A DNA stretch of 55,074 nucleotides from Bacteroidota bacterium (GTDB lineage: Bacteria; Bacteroidota; Bacteroidia; Chitinophagales; Chitinophagaceae): assembly GCA_023423835.1 (NCBI GenBank), contig JAFAEW010000112.1, positions 1 through 55,074 on the forward strand, given 5' to 3'. The notes beneath the pieces were generated by a model that was not told where the DNA came from, ran no database searches, and saw nothing but the letters and a program-made list of their open reading frames with translations. This document shows positions 39,469-46,473 of the stretch, one piece after another; the first letter of the stretch is position 1; each line of letters begins with the position of its first letter. A program made the translations under genes and the position numbers.

Positions 39469-40695
39469 ATGAAAAAGAATGGCAGGGTTTCATCGGGAGC
39501 TACAATTCCGATAAGCAACCGTCAATGCGATAGCGTTAACCTGCTCGAGATAATCGGAAATGCCAGTATAGGCGGAATGGAAAATTATATCAAGAATTTC
39601 ATCCGTCACCTTCCACCTCAATTTAAAGTTACCTGTATTTGTCCCTACGAAAGTGCTTTTACCGCTTCACTGCGAAAATTGAAAGTGGAGGAAGTTTATA
39701 TTACTCCCATCGCCGACGATCCTCCCTGGCGATCAATTCAACTGGCGGTTGAAGTAGCCAAGCTTCATCAGATCGATATCTTTCATGCACATATGCCTAA
39801 GGCGCATGTTTTGGCTGGAATTGCGGGCTGTTTAATCAAACGGCCGGTGGCGGCTGCCATTCACGGCATGAACATCACTTCTCACGAACTCGGTATTGCA
39901 AGAGCGGTCGGATCACACCTTATTACAAATTGCCAGGAAGCCTATTCACAGGCACTTGCGATGGGTATTCCTTCCAAAAGAGTATCAATTGTACGAAATA
40001 GTGTAGAGATTGCAAGGCTTGCTACAACCAATACCGGAAAGAAATTAAGACATTCAATTGCGCAGAGTGGCGATCCGGTAATTGTAGGCTTCGTAGGCAG
40101 GCTCGAGCATGAAAAAGGGCCTGATCAGTTTTTACGGGCCGCCCAACAAGTTCTTCATCTGAATCCTGACGTTCATTTCGCGCTCATCGGAGAAGGCAGT
40201 ATGGAAGATGAATTGCGGGATCTAACAAAGCAGCTAAACATCGGCGATCACGTTCATTTTCTGGGTTGGCAGCAGGATCCCGCCGAAATATATCCTGGCC
40301 TCGACATTGTTGTTCACACTTCGCGGAGTGACGGCACCTCTCTTGTTCTGCTCGAGGCAATGTCTTTTGCAAAGCCCACCGTTGGCATGGCGGTTGGCGG
40401 CGTAAGGGAGATTATTGAAAACCAGGTGACCGGCCTGATCGTGGGACAGGGCGATTGGGAAGGCGTAGCGATTAAGATAAACGAGTTGGTAAACGATCCG
40501 GCAAAAAGAAGCGCAATGGGTCAGGCAGCGCGGGAAAGAGTAGAAAGGCTTTTCAACGTGGCTGTAAATACCAACACTACCGCAAACATCCTCAGAAAGA
40601 TAGCGTTTGGAGGAGCAAACGTCTTTAATATTGAAGCAGAAGTATCAAAAAAAGCAGTGGCCGGCATGGCAGAGAACCATCCGCCTGAAAAATAA
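39469..40695 (+). CDS. Glycosyltransferase family 4
   Basis: A 408-residue GT-B enzyme. The N-terminal domain has LLEIIGNASIGGMENYIKNF and IFHAHMPKAHVLAGIAG; the donor domain has VGFVGRLEHEKGPDQFL, FALIGEGSMEDEL and DIVVHTSRSDGTSLVLLEAM with its conserved Glu (EX7E), then VAVGGVREI-type sequence for nucleotide-sugar binding. It is probably a retaining GT4 transferase using UDP- or GDP-sugar. It is followed at 17 bases by a PIG-L deacetylase gene, a pairing that suggests transfer of an N-acetylated sugar that is then deacetylated. Confidence 0.87.
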   Translation: MKKNGRVSSGATIPISNRQCDSVNLLEIIGNASIGGMENYIKNFIRHLPPQFKVTCICPYESAFTASLRKLKVEEVYITPIADDPPWRSIQLAVEVAKLHQIDIFHAHMPKAHVLAGIAGCLIKRPVAAAIHGMNITSHELGIARAVGSHLITNCQEAYSQALAMGIPSKRVSIVRNSVEIARLATTNTGKKLRHSIAQSGDPVIVGFVGRLEHEKGPDQFLRAAQQVLHLNPDVHFALIGEGSMEDELRDLTKQLNIGDHVHFLGWQQDPAEIYPGLDIVVHTSRSDGTSLVLLEAMSFAKPTVGMAVGGVREIIENQVTGLIVGQGDWEGVAIKINELVNDPAKRSAMGQAARERVERLFNVAVNTNTTANILRKIAFGGANVFNIEAEVSKKAVAGMAENHPPEK

Positions 40696-40712
40696 TCATT
40701 TCCGATCCGATA

Positions 40713-41510
40713 ATGCATCCATCACCCAATTCCGTTTCGTTCTATGTTGTTGCCCATGCCGATGACTGGCAATTGTTTATGTTTCCCGAGGTCTTTGAGG
40801 ATATGACTAGTCCGGAAACCAAAACCGTTATCCTGGTTATCACGGCAGGCGATGCAGGAAAAGAAGAAGTTTACTGGAAATCTAGGGAAGAAGGATGTAA
40901 AAGTTCTGTCGAACTCTGCCGGCCGGTAAGTCCTGAAACCAATCTGTGGTTGAAAAAGAAAAGCTTTTCGGGCAGGGAGATTGCCGCCTGGAATCTGCCC
41001 GGGTTTTCCTGTTATTTCCTTCGGCTTCCCGATGGAAATCTCGATGGCAACGGCTTCGAAAGCAACTGGCACGAAAGCCTGCAAAAGCTCTTGGAGAACA
41101 AAATAGAGACTATTCAAACGAAAGACGGTCAGACTTTCAACAAGGCGGAACTGATCCGTTTACTCGAGGAAATCATCTTGTACGAATCAGGAAATTCGGT
41201 TGAAGGAAGAATGAATTATCCCAATCCTGATCTTGTTAAAAATTTTGATGACCATTCTGATCATATTGCCGCCGGCCTACTGATGGATTCCTGTAAGATA
41301 CCTGAAACTTTGAAACGAAGATTGTTCACCGGCTACAGCTGTCATTTGTCGGCACCACTGCTGCCGGCGGAAAAAATTTTCTGGAAATCGGCCCTGTTTG
41401 CGGCCTATCAAACCACTGTATTTAATATTTCCGGCTACGATACACTGCGGGAAGGAGTTTCCATCTACCGCGAGTGGTGTGTCCGGAGCTCAATTTCCGT
41501 GTCAAAATGA
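40713..41510 (+). CDS. PIG-L/LmbE-like deacetylase, divergent
   Basis: A 265-residue protein. The metal-binding start VVAHADDWQLF (His15, Asp17/Asp18) corresponds to the AHPDDE motif of PIG-L enzymes, with the proline and the Glu replaced by Ala and Trp-Gln, and the second site is DDHSDHIAAG near residue 185. PIG-L proteins are zinc hydrolases that remove acetyl groups from N-acetylglucosamine-type conjugates. The missing Glu-equivalent makes this a divergent member; activity is plausible but not certain. It follows the GT4 gene in a two-gene unit. Confidence 0.75.
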   Translation: MHPSPNSVSFYVVAHADDWQLFMFPEVFEDMTSPETKTVILVITAGDAGKEEVYWKSREEGCKSSVELCRPVSPETNLWLKKKSFSGREIAAWNLPGFSCYFLRLPDGNLDGNGFESNWHESLQKLLENKIETIQTKDGQTFNKAELIRLLEEIILYESGNSVEGRMNYPNPDLVKNFDDHSDHIAAGLLMDSCKIPETLKRRLFTGYSCHLSAPLLPAEKIFWKSALFAAYQTTVFNISGYDTLREGVSIYREWCVRSSISVSK

Positions 41511-41613
41511 ACGAACGTGCAGTAGCTAATCCAACTGATGAAATTTTGACAGAACCCATTCAGAATTGAAACTTTTAAAGTGCCATTTCTTCTTTTTATC
41601 GCAAAGGCCGGAT

Positions 41614-41639
41614 AAATTTTCATTGCAAACTGAAAATTT
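41614..41639. promoter_or_regulatory. Perfect inverted repeat upstream of groES
   Basis: AAATTTTCA (41614-41622) and TGAAAATTT (41631-41639) around TTGCAAAC, 88 to 113 bases upstream of the groES start. It does not match CIRCE. Candidate operator or 5' structure of the heat-shock operon. Confidence 0.45.
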
Positions 41640-41726
41640 GGCTTTAAAAACCAGATGGCATAGTAATGGAGGAAAGAGGATAAATTTTGAATTATTTATT
41701 CACTTTAAAACTAAATTGATTTTTTT

Positions 41727-42008
41727 ATGGCAAACGAACTAAAAGTTACTCCTTTACACGACAGGGTAATTGTACAGGCGGCTCCCGCAGAGGAAAGAAC
41801 TTCAGGAGGAATTATTATTCCGGATACTGCTAAAGAAAAGCCACAGCGTGGAACTGTAGTTGCAGCCGGACCCGGAAAAAAGGATGAACCCGTTTCAGTA
41901 AAAGTGGGTGATAATGTACTTTATGGGAAATATGCCGGAACCGAAATACAGATTGAAGGAAAGGATTATTTGATCATGAGAGAAAGTGACATTTTGGCTA
42001 TTGTGTAA
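41727..42008 (+). CDS. groES: Co-chaperonin GroES
   Basis: A 93-residue Hsp10: VTPLHDRVIVQAAPAEERTS, then GGIIIPDTAKEKPQRG (mobile loop region), VGDNVLYGKYAGTEIQIEGK and DILAIV at the end. It caps the GroEL ring during protein folding. It lies 51 bases upstream of groEL in the classic operon. No CIRCE element was seen; an inverted repeat at 41614-41639 is the only regulatory candidate. Confidence 0.97.
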   Translation: MANELKVTPLHDRVIVQAAPAEERTSGGIIIPDTAKEKPQRGTVVAAGPGKKDEPVSVKVGDNVLYGKYAGTEIQIEGKDYLIMRESDILAIV

Positions 42009-42059
42009 TAGCATAAGGACTATAAATATTTATTAACAGCTAAAAATTTAAAATAAATT

Positions 42060-43700
42060 ATGGCAAAGCAAATCTTCTTCGACATCGAGGCAAGAAACAA
42101 GATGAAAAAGGGTGTTGACACCCTTGCCAATGCGGTAAAAGTTACGCTTGGACCCAAAGGACGGAACGTAGTTATTGAGAAAAAGTTTGGTGCGCCTTCC
42201 ATTACTAAGGATGGTGTAACAGTTGCAAAAGAAATTGAACTGGATGATCCGATTGAAAACATCGGCGCTCAGATTGTAAAAGAAGTAGCCTCAAAAACTG
42301 CTGATATTGCCGGCGATGGTACAACTACCGCAACCGTTTTGGCTCAGGCAATTATCAATGAGGGTTTGAAAAACGTTGCCGCCGGAGCAAATCCGATGGA
42401 TTTGAAACGTGGAATGGATAAAGCCGTTGCTTCCATCGTAAAAAACCTTCAGAGCCAATCTCAAACTATCGGAAACGATAACGATAAGATCAAGCAGGTG
42501 GCTTCAATTTCTGCCAATAATGATGAAACAATTGGAAAACTGATTGCTGAGGCTTTTGAAAAAGTGGGTAAAGAAGGCGTAATTACCGTTGAAGAAGCGA
42601 AAGGAACCGATACTACTGTGGAAGTAGTGGAAGGTATGCAGTTTGACCGCGGATATATTTCTCCCTACTTCGTAACCAACAGTGAGAAAATGGAAGTTGA
42701 ACTTCAGAATCCGTATATCCTTATCTACGACAAGAAGATATCTGCAATGAAGGATATTCTCCATATCCTCGAAAAGGTTGCCCAGAGCGGTCGTCCGTTG
42801 TTGATCATTTCTGAAGATCTTGAAGGCGAAGCTTTAGCAACCCTCGTGGTAAATAAATTACGCGGAACCCTGAAGGTAGCAGCCGTAAAAGCTCCGGGTT
42901 TTGGCGACAGAAGAAAAGAAATGTTGCAGGATATTGCCATCCTTACCGATGCAACTGTAATCTCTGAAGAACAAGGATACAAGCTCGAAGGAGCGGATCT
43001 TAATTCACTGGGAGAAGCTGCTTCCGTTATCATCAACAAAGACAATACAACCATCGTTGATGGAAAAGGAAGTAAAGATCAGATCACTGCACGCGTAAAT
43101 CAAATCAAAGCCCAGATTGAAACTACCACTTCTGAATACGATAAAGAAAAATTGCAGGAACGTCTTGCAAAATTAGGTGGAGGCGTTGCCGTTTTATACA
43201 TCGGTGCCGCAACTGAAGTGGAAATGAAAGAAAAGAAAGACCGTGTGGATGATGCGCTTCATGCAACAAGAGCAGCCGTTGAAGAAGGTATTGTACCGGG
43301 CGGTGGTATTGCTTACATCCGTTCTGCACAGGGACTAGAAGATCTGCAGGGTGCAAATGCCGATGAATCTACAGGTATCACCATTGTAAAAAGAGCGGTT
43401 GAAGAGCCACTCCGTCAGATCGTAACCAACAGCGGAATTGAAGGTTCCATCGTTGTTCAGAAAATTAAAGAAGGAAAAGACGATTATGGTTTCAATGCCC
43501 GGACCGAACAATTTGAAAATCTGTTGTCAGCCGGCGTAATTGATCCTACAAAGGTAACCAGGATCGCACTTGAAAATGCTAATTCAATTGCCGGAATGTT
43601 ATTGACAACCGAAGCAGTTGTGGCAGATAAACCCGAACCTAAAACCGCAGCTCCGGCTCCAATGGGAATGCCAGGCGGCGGAATGGGAATGGATTATTAA
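42060..43700 (+). CDS. groEL: Chaperonin GroEL
   Basis: A 546-residue Hsp60 of normal length. Key motifs are TLGPKGRNVVIEKKFGAPSI, AGDGTTTATVLAQAI (ATP site), VKAPGFGDRRKEMLQDIA and VEEGIVPGGGIAYI. The tail ends with Gly/Met repeats (GMPGGGMGMDY). It folds proteins in a cage closed by GroES. A strong terminator follows 20 bases after the stop. Confidence 0.98.
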   Translation: MAKQIFFDIEARNKMKKGVDTLANAVKVTLGPKGRNVVIEKKFGAPSITKDGVTVAKEIELDDPIENIGAQIVKEVASKTADIAGDGTTTATVLAQAIINEGLKNVAAGANPMDLKRGMDKAVASIVKNLQSQSQTIGNDNDKIKQVASISANNDETIGKLIAEAFEKVGKEGVITVEEAKGTDTTVEVVEGMQFDRGYISPYFVTNSEKMEVELQNPYILIYDKKISAMKDILHILEKVAQSGRPLLIISEDLEGEALATLVVNKLRGTLKVAAVKAPGFGDRRKEMLQDIAILTDATVISEEQGYKLEGADLNSLGEAASVIINKDNTTIVDGKGSKDQITARVNQIKAQIETTTSEYDKEKLQERLAKLGGGVAVLYIGAATEVEMKEKKDRVDDALHATRAAVEEGIVPGGGIAYIRSAQGLEDLQGANADESTGITIVKRAVEEPLRQIVTNSGIEGSIVVQKIKEGKDDYGFNARTEQFENLLSAGVIDPTKVTRIALENANSIAGMLLTTEAVVADKPEPKTAAPAPMGMPGGGMGMDY

Positions 43701-43720
43701 TCTGAAAACAAATTTCAAAA

Positions 43721-43750
43721 AAAGATCCTCACCAGGTGGTGAGGATCTTT
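43721..43750. terminator. Bidirectional terminator between groEL and yhhN-like gene
   Basis: GATCCTCACC/GGTGAGGATC (43724-43733, 43738-43747) with an AGGT loop, preceded by an A-run and followed by eight T's. It serves groEL and, on the other strand, the converging YhhN-like gene. Confidence 0.9.
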
Positions 43751-43753
43751 TTT

Positions 43754-44458
43754 TTAGCCGATGGTTTCACCGTTGCCCAAAAAACGGATAAAACCGGCGG
43801 ACAACAGAAACAGCGCGATGCCATAGGTAAGCATAACGGAAATTTCCGCATACCTGAAGCTTGAATAAAACCGGTCGAGTGCTAAAAGAGAATCTGATAT
43901 GGCGAAAAAGATACTGCCCGGAACGAAGTAATAAAGCGCAATATTTCTCAACTTCCGGATTTTTACCGTATTCAACGCCGTGATGATAAAAGATCCCATT
44001 ACCACTGCATATATGGAGACCGGAATTTCCATGTACTGAAATTTGAGGTGCGGGAAAAGTATCCACAGGAAAACTGCGAGGTAGGCAACTACAATAACGA
44101 TGGCAGCAAGCAGGTTTCTATTCTTATTCAACCTGAAATTGGTTAACCTCAAAAAAAGAATGTTGAAAAAGATCAGGGCGATAAGAAAGGCAAACAATCC
44201 CAGGATAAAATTACTTATCCCCGTTTGTGACAGTAGAAATATGTCGCCGATAAAGCAAAACAATAGTCCAAGGTTGATCAGCAATTTCGACTTAAAATGT
44301 TTCGAATGCGCTGATCCGAAATAAATAGCGAACAGTAAAATGGGGACGAGCAGAGATTTCGAATAAAGCCGGTATTCGTACAATCCATTGGCAATAAAAT
44401 AGCAGTCGATTATTAGAACAAGCCAAAATAATACGAACAGGAATTGCTTGATGTTCAT
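43754..44458 (-). CDS. YhhN-family membrane protein
   Basis: A 234-residue protein with about eight membrane spans. The conserved acidic motifs FCFIGDIFLLS (near residue 75) and AISDSLLALDRF (near residue 190) are the YhhN signature. Members include the eukaryotic lysoplasmalogenase TMEM86, which hydrolyses the vinyl-ether of lysoplasmalogen; the bacterial role is not well defined. It converges on groEL. Confidence 0.83.
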   Translation of the reverse strand: MNIKQFLFVLFWLVLIIDCYFIANGLYEYRLYSKSLLVPILLFAIYFGSAHSKHFKSKLLINLGLLFCFIGDIFLLSQTGISNFILGLFAFLIALIFFNILFLRLTNFRLNKNRNLLAAIVIVVAYLAVFLWILFPHLKFQYMEIPVSIYAVVMGSFIITALNTVKIRKLRNIALYYFVPGSIFFAISDSLLALDRFYSSFRYAEISVMLTYGIALFLLSAGFIRFLGNGETIG

Positions 44459-44484
44459 GCGTGTTTAGGTTTTGAAATACGGAT

Positions 44485-45393
44485 TCAGTGTAATGATACG
44501 ACTTTTACATCTTTTTGTAAAAATTTTTCTACCGAATCTTTCGCAGCCGCGGTGTCATGAATGGGAGTCTGTATTTTTAAGTACAATCTGTAAAGGAGTT
44601 TTCCTTCGTCGGCCACACTGTCAAAGCCGGCAGGATTACCGTAGCTTTTCAATTGCGATGTCCGTTTTTCGGCCCTCGTTCTTGAAGGCGTTGTTTCGTA
44701 GACAAAGAGGAAAAACGGAGGTTCTGTTTCATTAATATGAGGCAGCAGCGGCGGCTTCACGGTAGCGACGCTGGTTGTGGCTGAATCAGTTAACCCGTTG
44801 TTTTTGTCATGTGCATTACCTGAAACCGGAGGTGGCAACGCTTTTACCGCCGGCTTTGCAACAAAATTCTGTGTGATGAACTGATAACCGCCCCATCCTA
44901 TCACCCCTGCAATTCCGATGACGATAAGAACGGCTATGATAAAGAGAACCTGTTTATTGGTGTTTTTCGATACGGTTTCCTGCGCCGCCAGTCCTGAAGT
45001 TGCTTTTCGTTGTCGTCTTCGTTTTGTAAGATCGAGTGGAGTAAAAGAATATTCTCCCGAACCAGACAGTTTTAAAGTTCCGATACCCTGAAGGGTGAAT
45101 GGATTACCGATATTGACCATTTGCCTGATCATAGAAATATAGGCATCCACTGCTCCTTTGATTACTGAAACACTCTTGCCGGTCTTCTCCGAAATAAAAT
45201 CGATTAACTCAGGGTTTGTAGTGGCATACCGGTGAAATTCAAAGGAAAGTAACTGTGGATTGAACGGCGGACGGTAATCATCCGGAAGCGAAAAAGTTCC
45301 TATTCCTTCGAGGGAAAATGCTGTAAATCTTTCTAAATAGCTTTTCAGGTATTGATCAAAATTGTACACATTTGCTAAAATACCGATTTTCAT
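44485..45393 (-). CDS. Membrane-anchored HU-like (CCDC81-type)/SPOR protein
   Basis: A 302-residue protein. Residues 1 to about 115 contain two HU-like repeats: YLKSYLERFTAFSLEGIGTF and ISEKTGKSVSVIKGAVDAYI with LQGIGTLKL, resembling the prokaryotic CCDC81-type HU domains. One span follows (QVLFIIAVLIVIGIAGVIGW), then a polar linker, and a C-terminal SPOR-like region (FFLFVYETTPSRTRAEKRTS). SPOR domains bind denuded peptidoglycan at division sites. The topology puts the HU-like part in the cytoplasm and SPOR in the periplasm. The ATG at 45393 is preferred to 45456. It is divergent from the next gene. Confidence 0.78.
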   Translation of the reverse strand: MKIGILANVYNFDQYLKSYLERFTAFSLEGIGTFSLPDDYRPPFNPQLLSFEFHRYATTNPELIDFISEKTGKSVSVIKGAVDAYISMIRQMVNIGNPFTLQGIGTLKLSGSGEYSFTPLDLTKRRRQRKATSGLAAQETVSKNTNKQVLFIIAVLIVIGIAGVIGWGGYQFITQNFVAKPAVKALPPPVSGNAHDKNNGLTDSATTSVATVKPPLLPHINETEPPFFLFVYETTPSRTRAEKRTSQLKSYGNPAGFDSVADEGKLLYRLYLKIQTPIHDTAAAKDSVEKFLQKDVKVVSLH

Positions 45394-45437
45394 CGGGTTA
45401 GAAATTGTAAAACTTACATTTATTGCCTGTATAAATC

Positions 45438-45445
45438 TACTTTTG
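45438..45445 (+). promoter_or_regulatory. -7 element TACTTTTG
   Basis: An exact TAnnTTTG match, three bases before the ATG at 45449, so the transcript would be leaderless or start inside the coding region unless a further promoter exists. Confidence 0.4.
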
Positions 45446-45448
45446 TGT

Positions 45449-45796
45449 ATGCTCACTAAAGAAGAAGAAGACTATCTGACCTATTGGGAACACCATCGGG
45501 AAAGAGAAAAGAAGCTTTCCCGACAACTCTTAACAGGATTGCCATTGGGACTCTTGCTTGCAATGGCGATTGTAGCGTCTCTGAGCCTCGGATGGTATCA
45601 ACGGGCCGACATGGTGGCCAAATCGAGCCTGAATCCCATCGTATTTATATTCGGATTGTTGGCACTCGTTATATTTGTAGCAATCTTTTATAAAAAATAC
45701 CAATGGGAGATGAAAGAACAGCATTATCTCGAATTGCTTGCTAAAAAACGAAAAGAACGGAAAAATACGGATGGCGATGCAGCCATTTCTTCCTAG
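45449..45796 (+). CDS. Small two-span membrane protein, unknown
   Basis: A 115-residue protein with a charged N-terminus (MLTKEEEDYLTYWEHHRERE), two spans (LLTGLPLGLLLAMAIVASLS and PIVFIFGLLALVIFVAIFYK) and a basic tail (LELLAKKRKERKNT). I do not recognise a family; similar small proteins occur in Bacteroidota. The frame is open upstream to 45362, but the ATG at 45449 begins the charged N-terminus after a -7 element. It precedes the FKBP gene by 32 bases. Confidence 0.62.
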   Translation: MLTKEEEDYLTYWEHHREREKKLSRQLLTGLPLGLLLAMAIVASLSLGWYQRADMVAKSSLNPIVFIFGLLALVIFVAIFYKKYQWEMKEQHYLELLAKKRKERKNTDGDAAISS

Positions 45797-45828
45797 AACT
45801 TGTCAATACAGAAAATCAAAAAATAAGA

Positions 45829-46308
45829 ATGAAAAGAATCAGTTTATTTCTCTTTGCAACCGTACTATTATTTGCTTCATGTGTAAAATCGGGCAGCGGT
45901 TCTCAATCTTGCACCGATATTTCTCCAATAGCCGAAGAAGGCCAGATATTGAATTTTTGTGAAGCCATGGGTATGAATTACACCAAAGACAGCAGCGGAA
46001 TTTATTACGAAATCGTGGACCCCGGCACCGGCACCCATCCCACAGCAAACGCTATTATAACAACCACTTATGTGGGGAAAATTTTAACCGGTGTTACCTT
46101 AGATTCTTCTACGGCTCCTTACACTTCCCCGCTTTCCAATCTTATCAGGGGATGGCAGATTGCAATTCCTAAAATTGGCAAGGGTGGAAGAATAAAGATG
46201 GTCGTTCCTTCTTCACTTTGCTACGGCTGTTATGGCGTTCCTCAAAGTGGATTACCGGGTAATACCATTTTGTACTTTGATGTTCAACTGCTTGATGTGA
46301 AACTTTAG
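45829..46308 (+). CDS. FKBP-type peptidyl-prolyl isomerase lipoprotein
   Basis: A 159-residue lipoprotein. The signal MKRISLFLFATVLLFASC has a lipobox with Cys18. The FKBP domain includes TKDSSGIYYEIVDPGTGTHP, TTTYVGKILTGVTLDSS and IRGWQIAIPKIGKGGRIKM, ending NTILYFDVQLLDVKL. It probably assists folding of outer-membrane or periplasmic proteins. Compared with the family, the substrate segment has two close cysteines (SLCYGCYGVP). It precedes secDF, with which it may share function in secretion. Confidence 0.87.
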   Translation: MKRISLFLFATVLLFASCVKSGSGSQSCTDISPIAEEGQILNFCEAMGMNYTKDSSGIYYEIVDPGTGTHPTANAIITTTYVGKILTGVTLDSSTAPYTSPLSNLIRGWQIAIPKIGKGGRIKMVVPSSLCYGCYGVPQSGLPGNTILYFDVQLLDVKL

Positions 46309-46350
46309 CCCCGTTTCTACCTTGTATTTTTATTAAATCGGCTCTGGAGA

Positions 46351-46424
46351 GGCAGATAAATCAGGAAAAAAAGTGGAAAAAATTTCGCTTTTTCACAGTT
46401 TTTTCGTAGATCGATTTATCTGCC
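46351..46424. promoter_or_regulatory. Long palindromic element upstream of secDF
   Basis: GGCAGATAAATC (46351-46362) and GATTTATCTGCC (46413-46424) are a perfect 12-bp inverted repeat. Between them, A-runs and T-runs and GTGGAAAAA/TTTTTCAC add further imperfect pairing, so the whole 74 bases can fold into one long hairpin. Its right arm ends eight bases before the -7 element at 46432, so it covers the -33 region. Confidence 0.6.
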
Positions 46425-46431
46425 AATCCCC

Positions 46432-46439
46432 TATCTTTG
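46432..46439 (+). promoter_or_regulatory. -7 element TATCTTTG of secDF
   Basis: An exact TAnnTTTG match 34 bases before the secDF ATG. The -33 region lies within the right arm of the palindrome. Confidence 0.6.
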
Positions 46440-46473
46440 CCGCTCACAAAAATTTTGTAAACCCCGTTTGTAT

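Noticed and set aside
39469..41510. Bacillithiol genes bshA-bshB
   Set aside because: The GT4 lacks the BshA N-terminus (MKIG...PTYGGSG) and the PIG-L protein has a divergent metal motif; the pair only resembles that arrangement.
41511..41726. CIRCE operator upstream of groES
   Set aside because: No TTAGCACTC-N9-GAGTGCTAA-like sequence on either strand here or upstream of dnaK.
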